64,000 bases of DNA from Actinomadura rifamycini DSM 43936 (GTDB lineage: Bacteria; Actinomycetota; Actinomycetes; Streptosporangiales; Streptosporangiaceae), in NCBI RefSeq assembly GCF_000425065.1, contig NZ_AULB01000019.1:105343-169342 (forward strand). Reading direction: 5' to 3'. This document shows positions 33,341 to 42,271 of this stretch, one piece after another. A program made the position numbers and the translations under genes. The notes below the pieces were generated by a model. That model saw only the letters and a list, made by a program, of their open reading frames with translations, made no database searches and was not told the DNA's origin. The number at the start of each line of letters is the position of its first letter. Position 1 is the first letter of the stretch.

Positions 33341-34647
33341 CCGCGCGACCAGGAACGACGCTCACCCCGATCCTCACGAAGAACTGGGATCAGGCCGACT
33401 CCTTCACCCGCGCCGGCTACGAGCGCGAGGGCGGCTACACGGCGCTGCGCAAGGCGCTGGGGATGGCCCCGGACGACATCGTCCAGCAGGTGAAGGACTC
33501 CGGCCTGCGCGGCCGCGGCGGCGCCGGATTCCCCACCGGCATGAAGTGGGGCTTCCTGCCGCCGAGCAGCCCGAACCCGCGCTACCTGGTGGTGAACGCG
33601 GACGAGTCCGAGCCGGGCACGTGCAAGGACATCCCGCTCATGATGGCCAACCCGCACGTCCTCGTCGAGGGCGTCATCATCAGCTCGTACGCGATCAGGT
33701 CGAACCAGGCGTTCATCTACGTCCGCGGCGAGGTGCTGCACGTCATCCGGCGGCTGCACCAGGCCGTCGCGGAGGCGTACGAGGCGGGATACCTCGGCAA
33801 GGACATCCTCGGCTCCGGCTTCGATCTGGACGTCGTCGTCCACAGCGGCGCCGGCGCCTACATCTGCGGCGAGGAGACGGCGCTGCTGGACTCGCTGGAG
33901 GGGTTCCGCGGCCAGCCCAGGCTGAAGCCTCCCTTCCCGGCCGTGGCGGGCCTGTACGGCGGGCCCACCGTCATCAACAACGTCGAGTCGATCGCGTCGG
34001 TTCCCTCGATCGTCGGGAACGGGCCGGAATGGTTCGCCTCGATGGGCACCGAGAAGTCCCAGGGCTTCGGGATCTTCTCGCTGTCGGGGCACGTCACCCG
34101 GCCCGGCCAGTACGAGGCGCCGCTCGGCATCACGCTGCGCGAGCTCCTCGACATGGCGGGCGGGATCCGCGAGGGCCACCGGCTCAAGTTCTGGACGCCC
34201 GGCGGTTCGTCCACGCCGATCTTCACCGACGAGCACCTGGACGTCCCGCTGGACTTCGAGTCCGTCGGGGCCGCGGGGTCGATGCTCGGCACCCGCGCCC
34301 TGCAGATCTTCGACGAGACGACCTGCGTCGTCCGGGCCGTGCTGCGCTGGTCGGAGTTCTACGCGCACGAGTCGTGCGGCAAGTGCACGCCGTGCCGCGA
34401 GGGCACGTACTGGTACAAGCAGATGCTCAAGCGGCTGGAGGCCGGCAAGGGCGAGGAGGAGGACCTCGAGACCCTCCTCGACCTGTCCGACAACATCCTC
34501 GGCCGCTCGTTCTGCGCGCTCGGCGACGGCGCGACGAGCCCGGTCGTCTCGTCCATCAAGCTGTTCCGGGACGAGTACCTGCAGCACTTCGAGCAGGGCG
34601 GCTGCCCCTTCGACCCGGCCAAGTCCACCGTTTGGGCAGGTGCCTGA
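33337..34647 (+). CDS. nuoF: NADH-quinone oxidoreductase subunit F (NADH/FMN-binding)
   Basis: 436 residues. It binds NADH, FMN and the N3 [4Fe-4S] cluster. The NADH site is in RGRGGAGFPTGMKWGF, the FMN region in NADESEPGTCKD and GAGAYICGEETALLDSLEG, and the cluster ligands in ESCGKCTPCREGTYW plus a Cys in GRSFCALGDGA. The GTG start overlaps nuoE. The stop overlaps the nuoG ATG by one base. Confidence 0.97.
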   Translation: MTARPGTTLTPILTKNWDQADSFTRAGYEREGGYTALRKALGMAPDDIVQQVKDSGLRGRGGAGFPTGMKWGFLPPSSPNPRYLVVNADESEPGTCKDIPLMMANPHVLVEGVIISSYAIRSNQAFIYVRGEVLHVIRRLHQAVAEAYEAGYLGKDILGSGFDLDVVVHSGAGAYICGEETALLDSLEGFRGQPRLKPPFPAVAGLYGGPTVINNVESIASVPSIVGNGPEWFASMGTEKSQGFGIFSLSGHVTRPGQYEAPLGITLRELLDMAGGIREGHRLKFWTPGGSSTPIFTDEHLDVPLDFESVGAAGSMLGTRALQIFDETTCVVRAVLRWSEFYAHESCGKCTPCREGTYWYKQMLKRLEAGKGEEEDLETLLDLSDNILGRSFCALGDGATSPVVSSIKLFRDEYLQHFEQGGCPFDPAKSTVWAGA

Positions 34648-37100
34648 TGACTGTTACCTCCGGCGACAAGCAGAACGTCGCCCCCGCCGAAGAGATGGTG
34701 CAGGTCACCATCGACGGCTTCGAGATCGAGGTGCCGAAGGGCACGCTCGTCATCCGGGCCGCCGAACTGCTCGGCATCCAGATCCCGCGGTTCTGCGACC
34801 ACCCGCTGCTCGACCCGGTCGGCGCCTGCCGCCAGTGCCTGGTCGAGGTGCCGGACATGGGCAACGGGCGCGGCATGCCGAAGCCCGCGGCGTCCTGCAC
34901 GACCACGGTCATGCCCGGCATGGTCGTCAAGACGCAGCTCACCTCGAAGGTCGCCGACAAGGCGCAGCACGGGGTCATGGAGCTGCTGCTGATCAACCAC
35001 CCGCTGGACTGCCCGATCTGCGACAAGGGCGGCGAGTGCCCCCTGCAGAACCAGGCGATGTCCAACGGGCGCGGCGAGTCCCGGTTCACCGAGACCAAGC
35101 GGACGTTCCCCAAGCCGATCCCGCTGTCCAGCCAGGTGCTGCTCGACCGGGAGCGCTGCATCCAGTGCGCCCGCTGCACCCGGTTCTCCGACCAGATCGC
35201 CGGGGACGCGTTCATCGACCTGTTCGAGCGCGGCGCCAAGGAGCAGGTCGGCGCCGCGGACGGCAAGCCGTTCCAGTCGTACTTCTCCGGCAACACCGTG
35301 CAGATCTGCCCGGTCGGGGCGCTGACCGGCGCCGCCTACCGGTTCCGGTCGCGGCCGTTCGACCTCGTCTCGCAGCCGAGCACCTGCGAGCACTGCGCGT
35401 CCGGCTGCGCGCTGCGCACCGACCACCGGCGCGGGAAGATCACCCGCCGGCTGGCCGGGGACGACCCGCAGGTCAACGAGGAGTGGAACTGCGACAAGGG
35501 CCGCTGGGCGTTCACCTACGGCACCCAGCCGGACCGGCTCACGCACCCGCTCGTCCGGAACGAGGACGGGGAGCTGGAGGCCGCGTCCTGGCCGGAGGCG
35601 CTGACGATCGCGGCGCGCGGCCTCGCGGCGGCGCGCGGCTCGGCCGGGGTCCTGCCCGGCGGGCGCGGCACCCTTGAGGACGCCTACGCCTACGCCAAGT
35701 TCGCGCGGATCGCGCTCGGCACGAACGACGTCGACTTCCGGGCGCGCCCGATGTCGGCGGAAGAGGCCGACTTCCTCGCCTCGTCCGTCGCGGGCCGCTC
35801 GATCGAGGTCTCCTACGCCGACCTGGAGAAGGCGCCGGTCGTCCTGCTCGCCGGGTTCGAGCCCGAGGAGGAGTCGCCGATCGTCTTCCTGCGGCTCCGC
35901 AAGGCGTTCCGCAAGAAGAACCTGAAGGTGTACGCGGCGGCGCCGTTCGCGACCCGCGGCCTGGAGAAGGTCGGCGGGACGCTGCTGCCGACCCGCCCCG
36001 GGGCCGAGGCCGAGACGATCGGCGCGCTCATCTCCGACGACGCGTTCGCGGACGTCCGGGGGCTGCTGGAGACGCCCGGCGCGGTCGTCCTCGCCGGCGA
36101 GCGGCTCGCGGGCAGCCCCGGCGCCCTGTCGGCGGCGGTCCGGCTGGCCAAGGCCACCGGCGCCCGGCTCGCCTGGGTGCCGCGCCGGGCCGGGGAGCGC
36201 GGCGCGGTGGAGGCCGGGGCGCTGCCCGGGCTGCTGCCGATCGGCCGCCCGGTCGCCGACGGCGCCGCCCGCGCGGAGGTCGCGCGGGCGTGGGGCGTCG
36301 CCGAGCTGCCCGCGGCCCCGGGCCTGGACGCCGAGGCCGTCCTCGCGGCGGCGGCGCGCGGCGAGCGCCGCGCGCTGCTGGTCGGCGGCGTCGACCCCGG
36401 CGACCTCGCGGACCCGGAGGCCGCGCTCCGCGCGATCGAGGCCGTCCCGTTCGTGGTGAGCCTGGAGCAGCGGCCGAGCGCCGTCACCGACCGCGCCGAC
36501 GTGGTGCTGCCCGTCGCGACCGTCGCGGAGAAGTCCGGGACGTTCGTCGACTGGGAGGGCCGCGGCCGCCCGTTCGACGTCGTGCTGAAGTCGGCGGGGA
36601 CGCTGTCGGACCTGCGGGTGCTGAACGCGCTCGCCGACGAGATGGACGTCCACCTCGGGCTGCCCGGCCCGGAGGCGGCCCGCCGCGAGCTGACCGACCT
36701 CGGCGCGCACCGCGGCGAGCGGCCCGACGCCCCGAACGTCCCGCAGGCGGTCCCGGCCGAGCCGGGCCGCGGCGAGGCGGTCGTGGCGACGTGGCGGCTG
36801 CTGCTCGACCGGGGCCGGCTGCAGGACGGCGAGCCGTTCCTCGCCGGCACCGCGAAGGGCGCGGTGGCGCGGCTGTCGCCCGCGACGGCCGAGGAGATCG
36901 GCGCCCGTCCGGTCGACGGCGTCGGCTCCGTGACGGTCTCGACCGGCCGCGGGTCGGTCACGCTCCCGCTGGAGATCACCGCCGACCTGCCCGACCGGGT
37001 GGTGTGGCTGCCGACGAACTCGGCCGGCTGCGCCCTCCACCGGGACCTCGGCGCGGTCGCGGGGAGCGTCGTGCAGATCAACGCTGGAGGCACCGAATGA
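34647..37100 (+). CDS. nuoG: NADH-quinone oxidoreductase subunit G
   Basis: 817 residues. The N-terminal [2Fe-2S] domain is in CDHPLLDPVGACRQCLVEV, followed by the His-ligated cluster region (HPLDCPICDKGGECPLQ) and a two-cluster segment (CIQCARCTRFSDQI, QICPVGALTGAAYRFRSR). A molybdopterin-oxidoreductase-like domain (CEHCASGCALRTDHRRGKI onward) is retained but, as usual in NuoG, does not bind cofactor. It is the largest soluble subunit. The stop overlaps the nuoH ATG. Confidence 0.96.
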   Translation: MTVTSGDKQNVAPAEEMVQVTIDGFEIEVPKGTLVIRAAELLGIQIPRFCDHPLLDPVGACRQCLVEVPDMGNGRGMPKPAASCTTTVMPGMVVKTQLTSKVADKAQHGVMELLLINHPLDCPICDKGGECPLQNQAMSNGRGESRFTETKRTFPKPIPLSSQVLLDRERCIQCARCTRFSDQIAGDAFIDLFERGAKEQVGAADGKPFQSYFSGNTVQICPVGALTGAAYRFRSRPFDLVSQPSTCEHCASGCALRTDHRRGKITRRLAGDDPQVNEEWNCDKGRWAFTYGTQPDRLTHPLVRNEDGELEAASWPEALTIAARGLAAARGSAGVLPGGRGTLEDAYAYAKFARIALGTNDVDFRARPMSAEEADFLASSVAGRSIEVSYADLEKAPVVLLAGFEPEEESPIVFLRLRKAFRKKNLKVYAAAPFATRGLEKVGGTLLPTRPGAEAETIGALISDDAFADVRGLLETPGAVVLAGERLAGSPGALSAAVRLAKATGARLAWVPRRAGERGAVEAGALPGLLPIGRPVADGAARAEVARAWGVAELPAAPGLDAEAVLAAAARGERRALLVGGVDPGDLADPEAALRAIEAVPFVVSLEQRPSAVTDRADVVLPVATVAEKSGTFVDWEGRGRPFDVVLKSAGTLSDLRVLNALADEMDVHLGLPGPEAARRELTDLGAHRGERPDAPNVPQAVPAEPGRGEAVVATWRLLLDRGRLQDGEPFLAGTAKGAVARLSPATAEEIGARPVDGVGSVTVSTGRGSVTLPLEITADLPDRVVWLPTNSAGCALHRDLGAVAGSVVQINAGGTE

Positions 37101-38497
37101 GCCCGCTCGCGGCCGCGCCGCTCGCCGCGCCGGCCGATCCCACGCTCGCCGACTTCGGCAAGGACCCGTGGTGGCTGATCGGCGGCAAGGTCCTGGTCAT
37201 CTTCGTCTTCCTGGTGCTGACCGTCCTGCTGTCGATGTGGGTCGAGCGGCGCGTCATCGGCCGGATGCAGCTGCGCGTCGGCCCGAACCGCGCCGGGCCC
37301 CAGGGCCTGCTGCAGGGCCTCGCCGACGGCATCAAGCTGGCGCTGAAGGAGGACATCGTCCCGCGCCAGGTCGACAAGGTCGTGTTCGTCCTGGCGCCGA
37401 TCATGGCGGCGGTCCCGGCCTTCATCTCCTTCGCCATCATCCCGTTCGGGCCGACGGTGTCGGTGTTCGGCCACCAGACGCCGCTGCAGGGCACCGACCT
37501 CCCGGTCGCGGTCCTGCTGGTGCTGGCGATGGCGTCCATGGGCGTCTACGGCATCGTGCTGGCGGGCTGGTCGTCGATGTCGCCGTACTCGCTGCTCGGC
37601 GGGCTCCGCTCGTCCGCGCAGGTGATCTCCTACGAGATCGCGATGGCGCTGTCGTTCGTGGCCGTGTTCCTGTTCGCCGGGTCGATGTCCACGTCGGAGA
37701 TCGTCGCGGCGCAGCACGACAAGTGGTTCGCGGTGCTGCTGCTGCCGTCGTTCATCGTCTACGTCATCACGATGATGGGCGAGTCGAACCGCATCCCGTT
37801 CGACCTCCCCGAGGGCGAGGGCGAGCTGGTCGGCGGCTTCCACACCGAGTACTCGTCGCTGAAGTTCGCGATGTTCTTCCTCGCCGAGTACATCAACCTC
37901 GCGACGCTGTCGGCGCTCGCCACCACGCTGTTCCTCGGCGGCTGGCGGGCCCCGGCGCCGATCTCCACGTTCTGGGCGGGCGCCAACTCCGGCTGGTGGC
38001 CGGTGCTGTGGTTCCTGGTCAAGGTCTGGCTGTTCATCTGGTTCTTCGTGTGGCTGCGGGCCTCGCTCCCGCGCGTCCGCTACGACCAGCTGATGAAGCT
38101 CGGGTGGAAGGTGCTGATGCCCTTCTCCATCGCCTGGATCGTGCTGGTCGCCACCATCCGCGGGCTCCGCAACGAGGGCTACGACATGCGGCAGATCGTG
38201 ATCGCCGCCGCGGTGGCCGCCGCGATCGTCCTCGTCCTCACCGTGCTGTGGGAGATGATCCGCGGCGGTGACGACGACAAGGAGGCCGCGAAGCGCGGCG
38301 CCGGCGGCGCGGGCGGTCCCGCGGCGGGCGGCGCCTCCGCCGCGGGCGCGGGCGGCGCGGCGGAGGGCGGGTTCCCGGTGCCTCCGATGGACGCGCCGCA
38401 CTACCACGGCCGGGGCGCCGCCGCGCGAGTCCAGACGCCGCCCGGGCCGTCCACGATCGACACCCCTCCTGAGGAGGTCACCAGTGGGACTCACTGA
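37097..38497 (+). CDS. nuoH: NADH-quinone oxidoreductase subunit H
   Basis: 466 residues with eight or nine membrane helices. VERRVIGRMQLRVGPNRAGP, GLADGIKLALKEDIVP and the acidic loop GESNRIPFDLPEGEGELVGG are typical of the subunit bridging the quinone chamber to the proton path. The last 70 residues are Gly/Ala-rich, then a Pro-rich tail, an extension beyond E. coli-type NuoH. The 3' end overlaps nuoI by 14 bases, and the nuoI ribosome site lies inside it. Confidence 0.96.
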   Translation: MSPLAAAPLAAPADPTLADFGKDPWWLIGGKVLVIFVFLVLTVLLSMWVERRVIGRMQLRVGPNRAGPQGLLQGLADGIKLALKEDIVPRQVDKVVFVLAPIMAAVPAFISFAIIPFGPTVSVFGHQTPLQGTDLPVAVLLVLAMASMGVYGIVLAGWSSMSPYSLLGGLRSSAQVISYEIAMALSFVAVFLFAGSMSTSEIVAAQHDKWFAVLLLPSFIVYVITMMGESNRIPFDLPEGEGELVGGFHTEYSSLKFAMFFLAEYINLATLSALATTLFLGGWRAPAPISTFWAGANSGWWPVLWFLVKVWLFIWFFVWLRASLPRVRYDQLMKLGWKVLMPFSIAWIVLVATIRGLRNEGYDMRQIVIAAAVAAAIVLVLTVLWEMIRGGDDDKEAAKRGAGGAGGPAAGGASAAGAGGAAEGGFPVPPMDAPHYHGRGAAARVQTPPGPSTIDTPPEEVTSGTH

Positions 38498-39110
38498 TTT
38501 CCTGAATCCGGTCAAGGGGTTCGGGGTCTCGTTCCACCAGATGTTCAGCAAGAGCGAGACCGTTCAGTACCCCGAGGTGAAGCGGCCCACCGCGCCGCGC
38601 TTCCACGGCCGCCACCAGCTCAACCGGTGGCCGGACGGCCTGGAGAAGTGCGTCGGCTGCGAGCTGTGCGCCTGGGCGTGCCCGGCCGACGCGATCTTCG
38701 TGGAGGGGGCCGACAACACCGCCGACGAGCGCTACTCGCCCGGCGAGCGGTACGGCCGCGTCTACCAGATCAACTACCTGCGCTGCATCCTGTGCGGGCT
38801 CTGCATCGAGGCGTGCCCCACCCGGGCGCTGACGATGACGAACGAGTACGAGCTCGCCGACGACAGCCGCGAGAGCCTCATCTACACCAAGGACATGCTG
38901 CTGGCGCCGCTGCGCGAGGGCATGGAGCCGCCGCCGCACGAGATGCGGCTCGGCGACACCGAGGAGGACTACTACCGGCTCGGCCTGGAGGACTCCGAGG
39001 CCGCGTCCGCACCGACCGTCCCGTCCGAGGGGGGCGGACGGGCGAGCGCCGACCAGGCCGCGGCCGCCGAGAAGGGCAAGAAGGCGCGCAAGGGCGGTGA
39101 CCGGAAGTGA
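38484..39110 (+). CDS. nuoI: NADH-quinone oxidoreductase subunit I
   Basis: 208 residues. Two [4Fe-4S] binding motifs, CVGCELCAWACPADAIF and CILCGLCIEACPTRALT, hold clusters N6a and N6b that link NuoG to NuoB. The GTG start (VGLTDFLNPVKGFG) is set by GAGGAGGTC 5 bases upstream within nuoH. The Lys/Ala-rich C-terminal tail is variable. The stop overlaps nuoJ (GTGA). Confidence 0.97.
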   Translation: MGLTDFLNPVKGFGVSFHQMFSKSETVQYPEVKRPTAPRFHGRHQLNRWPDGLEKCVGCELCAWACPADAIFVEGADNTADERYSPGERYGRVYQINYLRCILCGLCIEACPTRALTMTNEYELADDSRESLIYTKDMLLAPLREGMEPPPHEMRLGDTEEDYYRLGLEDSEAASAPTVPSEGGGRASADQAAAAEKGKKARKGGDRK

Positions 39111-40048
39111 ACGGGCACGTCCTCGCGGCCGAGGCGCTCGCGGCGGAGGTCGCCGACAAGCAGGCGGGGGAGCCGTTCTTCTTCTGGCTCCTCGCCATCG
39201 TGTCGGTCGGCGCCGCACTCGGCATGATCTTCATGCGGCGGGCGGTGCACTCGGCGCTGCTGCTGGCGACCGTGATGCTCTCGCTCGCCGCGATCTACGC
39301 GCTGCAGCACGCGCCGTTCCTGGCGTTCGTCCAGGTGATCGTCTACACCGGCGCCGTGCTGATGCTGTTCCTGTTCGTGATGATGGTCGTCGGCGTCAGC
39401 TCGACCGACTCGCTCGTCGAGACGATCCGGGGGCAGCGCTTCTGGGCGGTGGTCGCCGCGCTCGGCTTCATCGGCCTGGTCGGCGCCGGGATCGGCAACG
39501 CCGCGCTGGGCGACTCCGCGGGGCTCGCCGCCGCGAACGCCGAGGGCAACATCGTCGGGCTGGCCCGGCTGCTGTTCTCCAAGTACGTGTTCGCGTTCGA
39601 GGCGACCAGCGCCCTGCTGATCACGGCGGCGCTCGGCGCGATGGTGCTGGCGCACCGCGAGCGCACCGAGCCGAAGCCGACGCAGCGGGACCTGTCCGAG
39701 CGCCGGTTCCGGACGGGCGAGCACCCGGGCCCGCTGCCCGGTCCGGGCACCTACGCCCGGCACAACGCCGTCGACATGCCGGCGCTGCTGCCCGACGGGA
39801 CCCCGTCGGAACTGTCGGTCAACCCGGTCATCGCCGCCCGCACCGACACGGCGCAGCGGCACGCCGACCTGCACGGCGGGACCGAGACCGAGGCGGCCGA
39901 GGCGGACGTCGCCGCCGTGCGGGCCGCCACCCACGAGGCGGAGGACGCCGACGCCGAGTCGCGCGTCGTCAAGACGGGCTCCCCGGCCGCGGGCGGTCCC
40001 GCGGCCGGCGGGTCCGCGCAGGGCAACGAAGGCGAGGCCGGTAAATGA
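39107..40048 (+). CDS. nuoJ: NADH-quinone oxidoreductase subunit J
   Basis: 313 residues, longer than the about 185 of E. coli. The five-helix core (about 20-180) has MRRAVHSALLLATVMLSLA and FVQVIVYTGAVLMLFLFVMM, which includes the pi-bulge helix. The remaining 120 residues are hydrophilic, Ala/Glu-rich and probably cytoplasmic. The start and stop overlap nuoI and nuoK. Confidence 0.95.
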   Translation: MNGHVLAAEALAAEVADKQAGEPFFFWLLAIVSVGAALGMIFMRRAVHSALLLATVMLSLAAIYALQHAPFLAFVQVIVYTGAVLMLFLFVMMVVGVSSTDSLVETIRGQRFWAVVAALGFIGLVGAGIGNAALGDSAGLAAANAEGNIVGLARLLFSKYVFAFEATSALLITAALGAMVLAHRERTEPKPTQRDLSERRFRTGEHPGPLPGPGTYARHNAVDMPALLPDGTPSELSVNPVIAARTDTAQRHADLHGGTETEAAEADVAAVRAATHEAEDADAESRVVKTGSPAAGGPAAGGSAQGNEGEAGK

Positions 40049-40344
40049 GCCCGGAGCACTACCTGGCGCTCTCGGCGGCCCTGTTCACCATCGGAGCGGT
40101 CGGCGTCCTCGTGCGGCGCAACGCGATCGTGGTGTTCATGTGCGTCGAGCTCATGCTGAACGCGACGAACCTCGCGTTCGTGTCGTTCTCCCGCATGCAC
40201 GGCAACCTGGACGGCCAGATCATCGCCTTCTTCGTGATGGTGGTGGCCGCCGCGGAGGTCGTGGTGGGTCTGGCGATCATCATGACCATCTTCCGGACCC
40301 GCAGGTCCTCGTCGGTCGACGACGTGAACCTGCTGAAGTACTGA
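40045..40344 (+). CDS. nuoK: NADH-quinone oxidoreductase subunit K
   Basis: 99 residues, three membrane helices. FMCVELMLNATNLAF and AAAEVVVGLAIIMTIFR carry the two glutamates of the proton channel. The ATG overlaps the nuoJ stop. nuoL follows after 10 bases. Confidence 0.97.
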   Translation: MSPEHYLALSAALFTIGAVGVLVRRNAIVVFMCVELMLNATNLAFVSFSRMHGNLDGQIIAFFVMVVAAAEVVVGLAIIMTIFRTRRSSSVDDVNLLKY

Positions 40345-40354
40345 GAGGGCGGGG

Positions 40355-42271
40355 ATGCAAGCCGAAGGCATCCAGGCCGCGGCCTGGCTCCTGATCGCGC
40401 TGCCGCTCGCGGGCGCCGCGATCCTCCTCCTCGGGGGGAGGCGCACCGACCGCTGGGGGCACCTGCTCGGCGTCGCCATGTCGGTCGGATCGTTCGTCGT
40501 CGGCGCGGCGATGTTCGCCCAGATGCTCGGATACGACGCCGAAGAGCGGCGCCGCACCCTGCACCTGTGGGACTTCATCGACGTCGGGGCGTTCAACGTC
40601 GGCATGGACCTGCTGGTGGACCCGCTGTCCATCAGCTTCGTCCTGCTGATCACCGGTGTGGGATCGCTGATCCACATCTACTCCATCGGCTACATGGAGC
40701 ACGACCCCGACCGGCGCAGGTTCTTCGCGTACCTGAACCTGTTCGTGGCCGCGATGCTGCTGCTCGTCCTGGGCGGCAACTTCGTCGTGCTCTTCATCGG
40801 CTGGGAGGGCGTCGGCCTCGCCTCGTACCTGCTCATCGGGTTCTGGCAGCACAAGCCGACCGCCGCGACCGCCGCGAAGAAGGCGTTCGTCGTCAACCGC
40901 GTCGGCGACATGGGGCTGATCCTGGCGATCGCGCTGCTGTTCAGCGCGCTCGGCTCGGTCGACTTCACCGAGGTGCTCGGTGAGGGCGCCGAGCACGCCG
41001 GCCTCGCCGCCGAGCTGAGCACCGGGACGGCCACCGCCGTCGCGCTGCTGCTCCTGCTCGGCGCGTGCGGCAAGTCGGCGCAGCTCCCGCTGCAGTCCTG
41101 GCTGCTGGACGCCATGGAGGGCCCGACGCCCGTGTCGGCGCTCATCCACGCGGCGACGATGGTCACCGCGGGCGTCTACCTGATCGTCCGGTCCGGGCCG
41201 ATCTTCGAGCTGTCGACCACCGCGCAGCTCGTCGTCACGATCGTCGGCGCCGCCACGCTGCTCGCCGGTGCGATCATCGGGTGCGGCAAGGACGACATCA
41301 AGAAGGCCCTCGCCGGGTCGACGATGTCGCAGATCGGCTACATGACGCTCGCCGCCGGGCTCGGCAAGGCCGGGTACGTCATCGCCATCGCGCACCTCAT
41401 CGCGCACGGCTTCTTCAAGGCGGGCCTGTTCCTCGGCGCCGGCTCGGTCATGCACGGCACCAAGGACGACGTCAACATGCGCCACTACGGCGCGCTCCGC
41501 GGCGTCATGGCGATCACCTACGCGACCTTCGGGCTCGGCTACCTCGCGATCATCGGGTTCCCGGGCCTGTCCGGCTGGTTCACCAAGGACGTCATCATCG
41601 AGACGGCCCTGCACAAGGGCGGCACGTCCGGGTACATCCTCGGCGGCTGCGCGATGCTCGGCGCCGCGATCACCGCCTACTACATGTCCCGCGTCATGTT
41701 CATGACGTTCTTCGGCGAGAAGCGCTGGGCGGACGACGTCCACCCGCACGAGTCGCCGAAGGTCATGACCGTCCCGCTGATCCTGCTGTCCGTCGGCTCC
41801 CTGTTCGCGGGCGGGTTCCTGGTCCTCGGCGGGTTCGGGTCCTTCCTCGAGCCGGTCGTCGGCCACCCCGAGGAGGAGCACCACTTCCAGGCGCTCACCG
41901 GCCCCGGCATCGCCACGTTCGTGCTGGTGCTGCTCGGCGCGGCGATCGCCTGGCGGCAGTACGGTGCCCGCAAGGTGCCGCGCGAGCAGCCCGCCGGGTC
42001 GTTCCTCACCGTCGCGGCCCGCAAGGACCTGTACGGCGACGCCATCAACGAGTCGCTGCTGATGCGGCCCGGCCAGTGGCTGACCCGGCTCGCGGTCTGG
42101 TTCGACGGGCGCGGCGTCGACGGCGCCGTCAACGGCATCGCCGCCGGCATCGGCGGCGGCTCCGGCCGGCTCCGCCGGATCCAGACGGGCTTCGCCCGGT
42201 CCTACGCACTCTCGATGTTCGCGGGCGCCGCCGTCGTGGTGGCCGCCCTCCTGGTGGTGAACGTGTCATGA
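40355..42271 (+). CDS. nuoL: NADH-quinone oxidoreductase subunit L
   Basis: 638 residues, antiporter-like proton pump at the distal end of the membrane arm. The conserved glutamate helix and HDPDRRRFFAYLNLFVAAML, GWEGVGLASYLLIGFW, the lysine-bearing LLLLGACGKSAQLPLQSWLL and HAATMVTAGVYLIVRS are visible. The long lateral helix region follows residue 480. The ATG is preceded by GAGGGCGGGG. The stop overlaps the nuoM ATG. Confidence 0.97.
   Translation: MQAEGIQAAAWLLIALPLAGAAILLLGGRRTDRWGHLLGVAMSVGSFVVGAAMFAQMLGYDAEERRRTLHLWDFIDVGAFNVGMDLLVDPLSISFVLLITGVGSLIHIYSIGYMEHDPDRRRFFAYLNLFVAAMLLLVLGGNFVVLFIGWEGVGLASYLLIGFWQHKPTAATAAKKAFVVNRVGDMGLILAIALLFSALGSVDFTEVLGEGAEHAGLAAELSTGTATAVALLLLLGACGKSAQLPLQSWLLDAMEGPTPVSALIHAATMVTAGVYLIVRSGPIFELSTTAQLVVTIVGAATLLAGAIIGCGKDDIKKALAGSTMSQIGYMTLAAGLGKAGYVIAIAHLIAHGFFKAGLFLGAGSVMHGTKDDVNMRHYGALRGVMAITYATFGLGYLAIIGFPGLSGWFTKDVIIETALHKGGTSGYILGGCAMLGAAITAYYMSRVMFMTFFGEKRWADDVHPHESPKVMTVPLILLSVGSLFAGGFLVLGGFGSFLEPVVGHPEEEHHFQALTGPGIATFVLVLLGAAIAWRQYGARKVPREQPAGSFLTVAARKDLYGDAINESLLMRPGQWLTRLAVWFDGRGVDGAVNGIAAGIGGGSGRLRRIQTGFARSYALSMFAGAAVVVAALLVVNVS

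Noticed and set aside
34359..37040. Very long minus-strand open frame opposite nuoF/nuoG
   Set aside because: High-GC third-position shadow of the nuo genes; Arg/Gly/Pro-rich with no domain, and the plus strand has clear homologues throughout.
40280..41884. Long minus-strand frame opposite nuoK/nuoL
   Set aside because: Same cause; hydrophilic low-complexity product opposite a well-recognised membrane subunit.
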